The translations under genes were made by a program, and so were the position numbers. The notes below the pieces were generated by a model. That model did no database searches and had not been told where the DNA came from. It saw only the letters and a program-made list of their open reading frames with translations. From DASZVB01 sp035545855 (GTDB lineage Bacteria; Myxococcota_A; Polyangia; Polyangiales; Polyangiaceae), in contig DASZXK010000069.1 of the NCBI GenBank assembly GCA_035545855.1, forward strand, positions 13,192-77,191: a stretch of 64,000 nt of DNA. The letters are read 5' to 3'. Shown here piece by piece: positions 32,829 through 41,922 of this stretch. Positions within the stretch are counted from its first letter, which is position 1. Each line of letters begins with the position of its first letter.

Positions 32829-35711
32829 ATGAAACGCTGGATTGCAGGTGGGCTCGCGCTCTGTTCCCTCCTCGTCGCAACGGAGGCGCCCGCGGTCTCC
32901 ACGACGATCGTCATCTCGGAGTTTCGCACGCGCGGACCGAACGGCTCGAACGACGAGTTCGTCGAGATCTTCAACAAGTCGAACGCCGCGGTGAACATCG
33001 GCGGCTACAAGCTCATGGTGAGCGACGGCGCGGGGAACACGGCGCTGGTGAAGCAGGTCGCGGCTTCGACCATCCTGCAACCGAAGCACTTCTATCTGTT
33101 CGCCAACAACGGCTCCCAGGGCTACTCCGGCCTCGTCCCTCCGAGCGTGACGTATTCCCAGTCCATCCCGGACGACGGGGGAATCGCCATCTTCACGTCC
33201 GCAAACGTCCAGGTCGACGCCGTGGGAATGAGCGCCGGTAGCGCCTACGAAGAGGGCACGCCGCTCGCGCCGATGTCGAGCAACGTGAACCAGAGCTACG
33301 AGCGCGACAACGGCGGGTGCGCCGCCACCGTCGATACCGACGACAACGCCTCCGACTTCCGTTTCAACGCGAGCACCTCCGGACCGCAGAACGCCGGCTT
33401 CAACTGCAATTCGTGCACGGGCGTGACCTGCAACCAGCCTCCGAACGGGCAATGCTGGGCGGCGACGGGCACCTGCTCTGCCGGGACCTGCTCCTACACG
33501 CAGTTCTCGACGGGTACCTCCTGCAGCGACGGAGACGCCTGCACCGTCGGAGACGCGTGCGACGCTTCCGGCCTGTGCGTATCGGGTGCGGCGGCGACGT
33601 GCAACTCACCCCCGGCAGCGAGCTGTTCCGACCCGCAGACGCTCGTCACGTTCGCCGCGGCGGGGACGTGCTCGTCGGTCGCCGGTTGTGTCTACGCGAA
33701 GACGACGACCCACTGCGACTTCGGCTGCAACGGGACCACGAAGGCGTGCAACCCCGACCCGTGCACCGCGGTGAGCTGCAACACGCCGCCCACGAGCGGC
33801 TGCTACGCGGCGACCGGGACGTGCACGAACGGGACCTGCGTCTACGCGCCGCTCCCGCGGAACACGCCGTGCACGGACGGAAACGCCTGCACGACGGGCG
33901 ACCTCTGCAACGCGAGCGGCACCTGCCTCGCCGGCGCGGCGACCCCGACGGACGACGGAAATCCGTGCACCGTCGACGCTTGCAACACGACGACCGGCGT
34001 CGTGACCCACACGAACGTCAGCGACGGCAGCGACTGCGACGACGGCAACAAGTGCAACGGCGTGGCGACGTGCCAGTCGGGCTCCTGTCAGAGCGGCACT
34101 CCGGTGACGTGCAACACGCCGCCCATCGGCGGCTGCTACGCCAGCCCGGGCACGTGCTCACCGGCGACGGGCGCCTGCACGTACACGCCCTCGCCCGTGA
34201 CGACGACCTGCAACGACGGGGACGCCTGCACGACGGGCGATGCCTGTGACGGCAACGGCACCTGCGGCGGCAGCACCGTCCAGTGCCCCTCCGGCAACTC
34301 GTGCGTGAACGGGACGACGGCGCGGCACACGTTCAACGGGGCGTGCACGGGCGGCGCGTGCGTCTACTCCCATACGGACGAGTCCTGCGCGTTCGGGTGC
34401 AACGCGGCGAGCGGCCTCTGCAACCAGGACCCGTGCGTCGGGGTGACCTGCAACTCCCCGCCGGACCAGTGCCACGTCGGGAGCTGCTCGGGCGGCCTCT
34501 GCGTCTACACGCTGAAGACCGCGGGTTCGGCCTGCGACGACGCGGACCCGTGCACGAACGCCGACGAGTGCAGCGGCGCGGGGTCCTGCAGCGGCACTCC
34601 GCTCCTCTGCAGCACGCCTCCGGCCACCGCTTGTCTGGACTCGACGACCTCTCGCTCGTACGCCGCGCTCGGCACGTGCACGAGCGGGTCCTGCGACTAC
34701 GGCACGCCCGTCGACACGCACTGCGACTTCGGCTGCGACGCGGCCACGGGCCACTGCAACACGGATCCGTGCGCGACGCTCGTCTGCGATCAGCCGCCCG
34801 ACCAGTGCCACATCGGCACCTGCAACGGCGCCTGTCAGTACACGACCGCGAAGCCCGACGGCTCGACCTGCGACGACGGAAATCCCTGCACGGTGCAGGA
34901 CTCCTGCACCTCCGGCACGTGCGCGGGCGAACCGAAGGTCTGCAACACCCCGCCGGCGCCGAGCTGCGTGGACGCGAACACGTCGCGGACGTACGACGCC
35001 TCGACGACGTGCAACGGGACGCTCGGCGATTGCGCGGCCTACCCGCAGCACGACACGAACTGTCCGACCGGGTGCGACGCCGCGACCGGCCTCTGCAATG
35101 GCGACCCGTGCGCCGGCATGACCTGCACGACGCCTCCCGGGAACTGCTACCTGCCCTCGGGCACGTGCACGGCCGGCGTCTGCTCGTACTCGTTCGTCTC
35201 GGCGGGCGTGTCGTGCGACGACGGCAACCCCTGCACCGAGAACGACGCCTGTGACGGACTCGGGGCTTGCTCGGGCACTCCCTCCTGCGGTGACGGCGGA
35301 ATCCCGGGCTCCGGCGGCGCATCCGGCAACCCGGACGCCGGCACGGGCGCGGGCGGCGCGACGAGCCCCGACGCCTCCGTCGGCTCGGGCGGCGCGACGG
35401 GTCCCGACGCCTCCGTCGGCTCGGGCGGCGCGACGAGCCCCGACGCGGGCACGACCGGAGGCTCGACGGGGACGGGTGGCGCCTCCCCCGGAAGCGGCGG
35501 TGCGGCCGCGACGGGCGGACACTCGACGGGAACGGGCGGCGTCGGGCTCGACGGCGGCGTGGACGGCTCCCTCCCGGCGCCGGGCGCGGCCAAGGACGAC
35601 GGCGGTTGCGGCTGCAGCGTCCCGGGCCGGACCTCGAACGCGCCGTGGTCGGTTGCCCTGGTCGCCATCGGCGTGCTGATCGCTCGCCGACGCCGCGCTC
35701 GCGCGGCCTGA
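32829..35711 (+). CDS. Large Cys-rich surface protein: lamin-tail domain, Cys repeats, MYXO-CTERM-like end
   Basis: A 960-residue exported protein. Signal peptide 1-22, then a lamin-tail (LTD) beta domain (about 24-150: IVISEFRTRG, DEFVEIFNKSNAAVNIGGYKL, HFYLFAN). Residues about 190-815 hold about eight copies of a C-x-DG-x-x-C-T module (for example CSDGDACTVGDACD) with interposed C-x-PP segments. A Gly/Ser/Asp linker (about 825-915) precedes GCGCSVPG, a hydrophobic helix and RRRR, the layout of MYXO-CTERM sorting signals. Surface anchoring by a myxosortase-type system is inferred. A strong terminator follows, so it is monocistronic. Confidence 0.88.
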   Translation: MKRWIAGGLALCSLLVATEAPAVSTTIVISEFRTRGPNGSNDEFVEIFNKSNAAVNIGGYKLMVSDGAGNTALVKQVAASTILQPKHFYLFANNGSQGYSGLVPPSVTYSQSIPDDGGIAIFTSANVQVDAVGMSAGSAYEEGTPLAPMSSNVNQSYERDNGGCAATVDTDDNASDFRFNASTSGPQNAGFNCNSCTGVTCNQPPNGQCWAATGTCSAGTCSYTQFSTGTSCSDGDACTVGDACDASGLCVSGAAATCNSPPAASCSDPQTLVTFAAAGTCSSVAGCVYAKTTTHCDFGCNGTTKACNPDPCTAVSCNTPPTSGCYAATGTCTNGTCVYAPLPRNTPCTDGNACTTGDLCNASGTCLAGAATPTDDGNPCTVDACNTTTGVVTHTNVSDGSDCDDGNKCNGVATCQSGSCQSGTPVTCNTPPIGGCYASPGTCSPATGACTYTPSPVTTTCNDGDACTTGDACDGNGTCGGSTVQCPSGNSCVNGTTARHTFNGACTGGACVYSHTDESCAFGCNAASGLCNQDPCVGVTCNSPPDQCHVGSCSGGLCVYTLKTAGSACDDADPCTNADECSGAGSCSGTPLLCSTPPATACLDSTTSRSYAALGTCTSGSCDYGTPVDTHCDFGCDAATGHCNTDPCATLVCDQPPDQCHIGTCNGACQYTTAKPDGSTCDDGNPCTVQDSCTSGTCAGEPKVCNTPPAPSCVDANTSRTYDASTTCNGTLGDCAAYPQHDTNCPTGCDAATGLCNGDPCAGMTCTTPPGNCYLPSGTCTAGVCSYSFVSAGVSCDDGNPCTENDACDGLGACSGTPSCGDGGIPGSGGASGNPDAGTGAGGATSPDASVGSGGATGPDASVGSGGATSPDAGTTGGSTGTGGASPGSGGAAATGGHSTGTGGVGLDGGVDGSLPAPGAAKDDGGCGCSVPGRTSNAPWSVALVAIGVLIARRRRARAA
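35352..35447. repeat. 36-bp tandem repeat coding the Gly/Ser/Asp linker
   Basis: Two full copies (35352-35387 and 35388-35423) and a partial third, starting GGCGGCGCGACG, encode GGAT-S/G-PDASVGS units in frame. They form the flexible spacer before the C-terminal anchor. Confidence 0.8.
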
Positions 35712-35735
35712 CCCGGCACCCGCGAGCCGGAACAC

Positions 35736-35771
35736 GGGGGAGGCGGCGGACGCCTCCCCCGCTTCTTTTCG
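35736..35771 (+). terminator. Rho-independent terminator of the Cys-rich protein gene
   Basis: Perfect 10-bp arms GGGGGAGGCG (35736-35745) and CGCCTCCCCC (35751-35760) with a 5-base loop, followed by GCTTCTTTTCG. It lies 24 bases after the stop. Confidence 0.85.
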
Positions 35772-35833
35772 TCGGCACGGCCGCGCCTCGACGGCCCTTT
35801 ACGCCGGGAGCGAGGCCCTGCGATGCTCGCGCG

Positions 35834-36163
35834 ATGAGTTCAACCCTCTCGATCGAAGACATCACGGTCGGCACGGGCACCGAGGCCGCCTCGGGCCAGA
35901 CGATCTCCGTCCACTACGTGGGCACCCTGACGAATGGCGAGAAGTTCGACAGCTCGCGGGATCGCGGGGAGCCCTTCAGCTTCCGGCTCGGCGCGGGTCA
36001 GGTCATCAAGGGCTGGGATCAGGGCGTCGCCGGAATGAAGATCGGGGGCCTGCGCAAGCTCACCATCCCGCCGGAGCTCGCGTACGGCGACCGCGGATTT
36101 CCGCCGGTGATCCCCCCGCGCTCGACTCTCGTCTTCGAGGTCGAGCTGGTCTCCGTCCGCTGA
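35834..36163 (+). CDS. FKBP-type peptidyl-prolyl isomerase
   Basis: A 109-residue single-domain FKBP starting at ATG 35834. The canonical sequence is intact: ISVHYVGTLTNGEKFDSSRDRGEPFSF, the LGAGQVIKGWDQGV segment with the active-site Trp, AYGDRG and PPRSTLVFEVELVSV. No signal peptide, so a cytosolic folding catalyst. It is flanked by the terminator of the preceding gene and a separate EAL gene. Confidence 0.96.
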   Translation: MSSTLSIEDITVGTGTEAASGQTISVHYVGTLTNGEKFDSSRDRGEPFSFRLGAGQVIKGWDQGVAGMKIGGLRKLTIPPELAYGDRGFPPVIPPRSTLVFEVELVSVR

Positions 36164-36287
36164 GGCGGGCGCCGGGCGGCCCGGGTGGGAGACCGGCACA
36201 CCCGGGCGCCGGTGCTCGCCCGAACACTCCCAAAAAGGCGAGCGGGCGTCCGACAATCGCTCAAGGGTCCACGGAAAGTGTCGTCCC

Positions 36288-37166
36288 ATGACCGAGGCCC
36301 TCGAATCGATGACCGCCGCGTCGCTCCGCCCGACTCCCCTGGTCGCTCCGCCGTCGTGGAGCGGGGGCAGCATCCGGGCGCGGGAGGCGTCGAGGCCGCC
36401 GCCTTCCGGCAACAGTCTGTCGGGAGCGAGGAGCGCGCCGGTCCGCGGACGGAGCTCGGGAATGCTGGGGCGTGCCGTCCAGCCCGACGAGCTCTCGGTC
36501 GTGTTCCAGCCGATTGTCACGCTCGCGACGGGCGGGCTCTTCGCGTGCGAGGCGCTGGTCCGCTGCGCGGTGCCGGCGTTCCGGAACCCGGAGGTGCTCT
36601 TCGCGGAGGCCGTCCGGGACGGCTCGGCGGGTCAGCTCGGTCGCATGATCCGGGAGGTGGCGACGCCGCTCTGCCGGGACGTGCCCGTCTTCCTGAACGT
36701 CCACCCCGCCGAGCTCCAGGACTCGTGGCTCGTGCGCCCGGACGATCCCATCTACACGCACTCGACGGACGTCTTCCTCGAGATCACGGAGTCGGTCCCG
36801 TTCGAGCACTTCGAGGTGTGCCGCAGCGTGCTCTCCGAGGTGCGCTGGCGCGGCGGGGTACACCTCGTCGTCGACGACCTCGGCGCGGGCTACTCGAACC
36901 TGAAGCGAATCGCCGATCTCGAGCCGAAGGTCGTGAAGCTCGACCGCGAGCTCGTCTCGGGGGTCGCGGCGAGCCTCCGCCAGCGCCGGCTCGTCCACGG
37001 CGTCGTGCAGCTCTGCGTGGACATGGGCGCGAAGGTCGTCGCGGAGGGCATCGAGACCCACGACGAGTTCTCCGCCATCCTCGATACGGGCGTGCACTAC
37101 GGGCAGGGGTACTACTTCGCCCGGCCGGGCTTCCCGATCCCCGCCGTGAAGTGGCCGAGCCCGTGA
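36288..37166 (+). CDS. EAL-domain c-di-GMP phosphodiesterase
   Basis: A 292-residue protein with a disordered N-terminus (1-60) and an EAL domain (about 65-288). Catalytic positions look complete: CEALVRC (the EAL Glu), FLNVHP (Asn), FLEITES (Glu), VVDDLGAGYSNL (Asp-Asp), VKLDREL (Lys), VVAEGIET (Glu) and YGQGYYFARP. It should cleave c-di-GMP to pGpG. There is no GGDEF, sensory domain or membrane helix. It converges on ilvD 22 bases away. Confidence 0.92.
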   Translation: MTEALESMTAASLRPTPLVAPPSWSGGSIRAREASRPPPSGNSLSGARSAPVRGRSSGMLGRAVQPDELSVVFQPIVTLATGGLFACEALVRCAVPAFRNPEVLFAEAVRDGSAGQLGRMIREVATPLCRDVPVFLNVHPAELQDSWLVRPDDPIYTHSTDVFLEITESVPFEHFEVCRSVLSEVRWRGGVHLVVDDLGAGYSNLKRIADLEPKVVKLDRELVSGVAASLRQRRLVHGVVQLCVDMGAKVVAEGIETHDEFSAILDTGVHYGQGYYFARPGFPIPAVKWPSP

Positions 37167-37188
37167 CGGGGACGCCGCGGCCCGACGC

Positions 37189-38835
37189 TCACTCGAGGAT
37201 CGCGCCGCGGGAGGCCGACGACACGAGCTTCCGATAGCGCTTCATGTAGCCGAGCGCCGGCTTCTCGAAGCGCACGACCTTCGCGAGCCGCGCCTGGATC
37301 TCCGCATCCGTGAGCTTCACGCTGAGCTTCCGGCCCGGGACGTCGATCGTGATCTCGTCGCCGTCCTCGAGCGCCGCGATGGGTCCGCCGTCGTAGGCCT
37401 CCGGTCCGACGTGCCCGACGCAGGGGCCCGCCGTCGCGCCGGAGAAGCGACCGTCGGTCACGAGCGCGGTCCGGTGGAGGCCGAAGACCTCGAGCATCAT
37501 GGTGATGTTCAGCATCTCCGGCATGCCGGGACCGCCCTTCGGCCCCTCGTACCGGATGACGATCACGTTCCCTTCCTTGATGCGCCCCTCCGTGAGTGCC
37601 TTCCGCGCGTCGTCCTCGGAGTTCACGCAGACGGCCGTGCCGGTGAACGTGAGCATGTCGTCCTTCACGGCGGAGGCCTTCACGACCGCGCCCTCGGGGG
37701 CGAGGTTTCCGTAGAGGACGACGGTGCCGCCTTCCGGCCGGTGCGGCTTGTCCCGCGCCGGCACCACCTCGGAATCCAGCACGGCGTAGACCTTGTCGAT
37801 CACCTCCCCGAGGGGCTTGCCGGTGACGGTCATGCAGTCGAGGTTCAGGTCCCCCTTCATGACCTTCATCGCCGCGCCGATGCCGCCCGCGGCCCAGAGG
37901 TCCGTCACGCCGTACGGGCCGTTCGGGCTGATGGCGAGGAGCGTCGGGATGCTCCGGTTGTAGTCGTTGAAGAGCGAGAGCGGCAGCTCGAGCCCGAGGC
38001 TGTTCGCGATCGCGGGGAGGTGGAGCGTCGTGTTCGTGGAGCCGCCGATCGCGAGGTCCATGATGACCGCGTTGAGGAGCGCCTCGCGCGTCATGATCTT
38101 CCGCGCGGTGAGTCCTTCCTCCACCATCGCGACGATCCGTTCGCCACTCGCGCGACCGTAGCGGAGCTTGTCCGGGTGGAAGCCGGGCGTGTTGGCGCAG
38201 CCGGGCAGGCACATGCCGAGCACCTCGGCCAGGCTCTGGATGGTGTTCGCCGTGCCGAGGATCTCGCAGGAGCCACAGGACGCGCACGTCGTCGTCGCGA
38301 CCTTCATCTCCGTGTCCGTGTAGTCCTTGTGATCGACGCTCCGGGCCTTCCGGCGCTTGTTCCGGATGTCCCACATGCCGGGGCCGCCCGACACGTAGAT
38401 GCTCGGCATGTCGAGCCGCGCCGCGGCCATCAGCATGCCGGGGTTGATCTTGTCGCAGCTCGAGATCATGACGAGGCCGTCGAAGAGCTGCGAACGGACG
38501 TGCGTCTCCACGATGTCCGCGATGAGGTCGCGCTGAGCGAGCACGTAGCGCATTCCCTCGTGCCCCATCGCCACGCCGTCACAGGGCGCCGGCACGTTGA
38601 ACTCGACGGCGATGCCGCCGGCCGCGATGATGCCGTCCTTCACCTTCTGGCCGATCGCGTGGAGGTGGGAGTGACCGGTCGTCAGCTCGGAGTGGGAGTT
38701 GGCCACGGCGATCAGCGGCTTCTTGCCGAGCTCGGACGTGTCCATCCCCGTACCTTTCATGATCGAGGTCCGCACGACGCCCATGAGCGGATCGCCGCCC
38801 GTCACCGTCAGCTTGAGGCTCTTTCTCTCACCCAT
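37189..38835 (-). CDS. ilvD: Dihydroxy-acid dehydratase
   Basis: A 548-residue Fe-S enzyme of valine, leucine and isoleucine synthesis, which dehydrates 2,3-dihydroxy acids to 2-oxo acids. ATG 38835 gives MGERKS. Signature elements are PAPCDGVAMGHEGM, SCDKINPGMLMAAARL, ATTTCASCGSCEILGTANTI (cluster Cys), STNTTLHLPAIA and GRFSGATAGPCVGHVGPEA. Length is typical of IlvD. No other ilv or leu gene is in the window. Divergent from the next lipoprotein gene. Confidence 0.97.
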   Translation of the reverse strand: MGERKSLKLTVTGGDPLMGVVRTSIMKGTGMDTSELGKKPLIAVANSHSELTTGHSHLHAIGQKVKDGIIAAGGIAVEFNVPAPCDGVAMGHEGMRYVLAQRDLIADIVETHVRSQLFDGLVMISSCDKINPGMLMAAARLDMPSIYVSGGPGMWDIRNKRRKARSVDHKDYTDTEMKVATTTCASCGSCEILGTANTIQSLAEVLGMCLPGCANTPGFHPDKLRYGRASGERIVAMVEEGLTARKIMTREALLNAVIMDLAIGGSTNTTLHLPAIANSLGLELPLSLFNDYNRSIPTLLAISPNGPYGVTDLWAAGGIGAAMKVMKGDLNLDCMTVTGKPLGEVIDKVYAVLDSEVVPARDKPHRPEGGTVVLYGNLAPEGAVVKASAVKDDMLTFTGTAVCVNSEDDARKALTEGRIKEGNVIVIRYEGPKGGPGMPEMLNITMMLEVFGLHRTALVTDGRFSGATAGPCVGHVGPEAYDGGPIAALEDGDEITIDVPGRKLSVKLTDAEIQARLAKVVRFEKPALGYMKRYRKLVSSASRGAILE

Positions 38836-38947
38836 GCGTCGATGCTCGCGGCTACCGAGTCCTCTCCGCTTGAACGAACTGGTCGGATGAATGCCTCGAA
38901 AATTCCGCTCGATCGTGACGGGTGGCGGCATCTGATACGATGACGCC

Positions 38948-39823
38948 GTGCGCCCTTCTTCCTTTCGCCTCCTGCTCGGCGTCTTCCCCTTGCTGTTCCT
39001 CGGCGCGCCCGCGTGTTCCGGCTCCGTGTTCTCGGCGGGGACACCGGAAGGCAGCGGAGGCTCTGCCGGCGAAGGAGGCGGCGGCGCTTCCGGCGGGTCG
39101 GCGGACGGAGGCGCGAGCGGCGCTTCGGGGCACGCCTCGTCGGGCGGATCGGCGGGACACGGCAGCGGCGGCTCGGGCGGTCGCGACGGCCAGGCCGGGT
39201 CGGGCGACGGAGGTCTGGTCGGGAGCTCCGGCGGCGCAGACCACGGCGGCGGCACGAGCTCCGGCGGAGCGAGCGCGGGCGGCTCGAACGGCGCGGGAGG
39301 GAACCCCGACACGGGCGGCGCGTCGCCGGTGGACGCCGGCCCGAAGCCCCTCACGTCTTGCCCGAAGGATCCCCCCGATGGGAACGCGGAGTGTCGCGGC
39401 AAGTTCACGTGCACGTACGGCGACGATCCCCGCCCGAAGTGCCGCGAGGCGTACCAGTGCGACGGCGCCCACTTCCTCGTCTCCGTCTCCGTCTGCACGA
39501 AGCTCGAGGCTTGCTACACGGACGTCTCGCCGCTCCCCGTCATCGGTCAACCCTGCCAGAACGTGAACGAGTTCTGCATCTGGGACTCCGGCCTGGCCTG
39601 CAGCTGCACCCCCTGCGCGAACGGTTCCTGCTCGAGCGGGCTCACCTGGAGCTGCGCGCCCGCTCCCTCCGACCCCTGCCCGGTGAATCTCCCGAACCTC
39701 GGTCAGGCATGCGAGTCGAACGCGGCGACGTCCTGCAAGTACGCCGGCTGCCCCGTGGAATCCGCCGCCGTCGCCACCTGCACGAACGGCGCCTGGCAGT
39801 GGGACGTCCCCGTCTGTAACTGA
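38948..39823 (+). CDS. Lipoprotein with Gly/Ser linker and Cys-rich domain
   Basis: A 291-residue protein from a GTG. Signal peptide to about 22, LGAPAC as lipobox (Cys23), then roughly 100 residues of Gly/Ser/Ala linker and a C-terminal domain (about 135-291) with some 18 Cys, for example CREAYQCDGAHF, CSCTPCANGSCSSG and a closing WDVPVCN. This is the common Polyangia surface-lipoprotein plan; the Cys suggest several disulfides. Function unknown. Convergent with the GMC gene, 8 bases apart. Confidence 0.85.
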   Translation: MRPSSFRLLLGVFPLLFLGAPACSGSVFSAGTPEGSGGSAGEGGGGASGGSADGGASGASGHASSGGSAGHGSGGSGGRDGQAGSGDGGLVGSSGGADHGGGTSSGGASAGGSNGAGGNPDTGGASPVDAGPKPLTSCPKDPPDGNAECRGKFTCTYGDDPRPKCREAYQCDGAHFLVSVSVCTKLEACYTDVSPLPVIGQPCQNVNEFCIWDSGLACSCTPCANGSCSSGLTWSCAPAPSDPCPVNLPNLGQACESNAATSCKYAGCPVESAAVATCTNGAWQWDVPVCN

Positions 39824-39831
39824 CGAAACCG

Positions 39832-41364
39832 TCAGCCGAGGGGGACCGCTCCGGGCGGTTCCGTCGGCGAGAGCTCTCCGAGGCCGCGGGACACGAGATC
39901 CGAGAGCGCCATGATCGTCGCCTGCGGGTTCACCGAGCTCGGGCTCGGGAAGAGGCTCGCGTCCGCGACGTACACGCCGCGCGTGCCGAGGACGCGCCCC
40001 GTCTCGTCGACCGCGCCTTCCCGTTCGCTCATGCGGCACGAGCCGAAGACGTGCGTCGCGCTCATCTGGAGGTTCTTCGCGCCGAGGTTCGGCGAGAGCA
40101 GGCTCTCCGTGTCCTTCCGCGAGCGCATCTCGTCCACCACGCCGGGGACGCCGGTGTGGACGTACTCCGCGCCGACGTCGAGGAGCGCGTCCGCGCCGAT
40201 CTTGAGCCCCCTGAACACGGTCCGCGCTTCGTCGTCGGGAATGTAGAGGGACATGCTGGGCATGCCGTTCCTTCGCGCGCGGACGCGGCCGTGGACGCGC
40301 GCGCGGTACACCGTCGCGATGACCGTCGCGTGCTTCACCTCCCCCAGCCGGCGGAGGAAGCCGTGCCCGACGTCGCCCCAGCGGACCATGAGCACGCTCG
40401 GCGGCGCCCAGAGGCACTCGTACTTCATGCCGCGGATCTCGTCCGAGAGCGCGCCCCACCCCTGCGTCGCACCGACCCAGGGGTCCACGACCTCCGGCAG
40501 GATGCCCACCATCCCGCCGCCGATGTGCGAGAAGAGCGTTCCACCCACGGCCCCCCCGGCGGTGATCCCGCTCCGCTGGAGGATCACCGGCGTGTGGAGG
40601 ACGCCTGCGGCGAGGACGACCCGCCTTGCTCGTACCCGGAACCGCGCGACGACGCCCTGCCCGTTCGGATCGCGAATGGTTCCGACCACCCCGGTGGCCG
40701 TATGACCGTCGAGCTCGACGGATTCCACGTGGGCGCACGTGTAGACGGACGCGCCGTCCCGGACCGCGTCCCGGAGGAACGTCCGATCGACCGATTGCTT
40801 CCTGCCGCCCGCGCATCCCGTGAAACAATCCGCGCTGCCCTCGCAGTCCACGACGGCGCGCGGCAGCGGGCCGCCGTTCATGCCCGCCCGCGCGAGGGCG
40901 TCCCGCACGACGAGGTTCCGTCTCCCCATCACGGTCATCGGCGTGGGGGCCGCGCGGCTCCGCGAAAAGACGCGACGGTAGGCCGCGTCGAGGAGCGGCC
41001 CCGTGAAGAGCGAGAGCCCCGTCTCGCGCTGCCACGCCTCGCGCACCCAGCCCGGGAGCTCCATCAGGATCGCCGAGTTCACGACGGTGCTCCCGCCGAC
41101 GCAGCGGGCCTGGAGCGTCGGGATCTGGGTCGTCCCGGAGAGCATCCGGAGGCCGCCCTCCCAGTAGTAGCGGGCCATGAAGAGAGGAGCGTCGCGGGTC
41201 ATGTCCTCCGGGCGGAGCTCCGGGCCCGCTTCGAGCACGACCGTCCGGAGTCCGGCTCGCGCGAGGTTCGCCGCCGCGACGGCCCCGCCGGCGCCGGAGC
41301 CGACGACGACGACGTCCGCGTCCACGTCGAACCCGGCGCGAACGTCGTCGAAGGGGTGGATCAC
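39832..41364 (-). CDS. GMC-family FAD-dependent oxidoreductase
   Basis: A 510-residue flavoprotein. GTG 41364 overlaps the stop of the small-subunit gene (GTGA) and gives MIHPFDD. FAD site VVVVGSGAGGAVAAANLARAG (about 18-38) and the acidic VLEAG; a Cys-rich CEGSADCFTGCAGGRK typical of long-chain alcohol oxidase-like GMC enzymes; VLAAGVLHTPVILQRSG; C-terminal ATHVFGSCRM with the active-site His and NPQATIMALSDL. It probably oxidises an alcohol or sterol; the acceptor is unknown. Confidence 0.92.
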   Translation of the reverse strand: MIHPFDDVRAGFDVDADVVVVGSGAGGAVAAANLARAGLRTVVLEAGPELRPEDMTRDAPLFMARYYWEGGLRMLSGTTQIPTLQARCVGGSTVVNSAILMELPGWVREAWQRETGLSLFTGPLLDAAYRRVFSRSRAAPTPMTVMGRRNLVVRDALARAGMNGGPLPRAVVDCEGSADCFTGCAGGRKQSVDRTFLRDAVRDGASVYTCAHVESVELDGHTATGVVGTIRDPNGQGVVARFRVRARRVVLAAGVLHTPVILQRSGITAGGAVGGTLFSHIGGGMVGILPEVVDPWVGATQGWGALSDEIRGMKYECLWAPPSVLMVRWGDVGHGFLRRLGEVKHATVIATVYRARVHGRVRARRNGMPSMSLYIPDDEARTVFRGLKIGADALLDVGAEYVHTGVPGVVDEMRSRKDTESLLSPNLGAKNLQMSATHVFGSCRMSEREGAVDETGRVLGTRGVYVADASLFPSPSSVNPQATIMALSDLVSRGLGELSPTEPPGAVPLG

Positions 41365-41816
41365 GGCGCCCCTCGTTCGAGTGCGCCCGCGCGGACGGGG
41401 ATCCGGAACGGATCCGCCGGCCGTTCGCAGACCGAGTACGCCCCGATGTGCGCGAGCGCCTTCGGGTGCGACATGTAGAGGAGCGTGAGCGTCGCCTTCA
41501 GCGCGTCCCCGACGAGCCGGTACGGCAAGAACCGAGACCGACGGAGTCGTCTTATGCCGGCTTCGCGGGCCGGGGCGGACAAGGACGAGAAGCGGCTCGC
41601 CCCGAGCCCGAGCAGCGGCGCGCCGAGCTCGACGAGCGCGAACAAGGACTGGATGAGCCGTCGCTGGGGCCCCGGGAGCGCGTCCAGGTAGGTGAGCGTC
41701 CGGGCGACGAGCTCCGTGTCCCGGTGATCGGGCGCGCCGTAGTCGTTCCCGGGGAAGAGCGCTTCCGCCGTCGCCTCGAGACCGCGGCGCGTGTTCGCCT
41801 CGAGAAAGGACGGCAT
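41361..41816 (-). CDS. Small partner subunit of the GMC oxidoreductase
   Basis: A 151-residue helical protein (FLEANTRRGLEATAEALFPG, RTLTYLDALPGPQRRLIQSLFALVELG, LYMSHPKALAHIGAYSVCERP). The start, with LEATAEALFPGND, is like gluconate-2-dehydrogenase subunit 3-type proteins found beside GMC enzymes. No clear Tat or Sec signal is seen. Upstream of and translationally coupled to the large subunit, so a stoichiometric complex is likely. Confidence 0.75.
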   Translation of the reverse strand: MPSFLEANTRRGLEATAEALFPGNDYGAPDHRDTELVARTLTYLDALPGPQRRLIQSLFALVELGAPLLGLGASRFSSLSAPAREAGIRRLRRSRFLPYRLVGDALKATLTLLYMSHPKALAHIGAYSVCERPADPFRIPVRAGALERGAP

Positions 41817-41922
41817 GGGGCGGCGAGTCTACCCGGACGGTCGACGACCCTGGAAGGCCGGAGTTCCCGGACGGCGCCTCGACGGTCTTGACGTCCTCGC
41901 CACGCGCGCTCATCTGAGCGTC

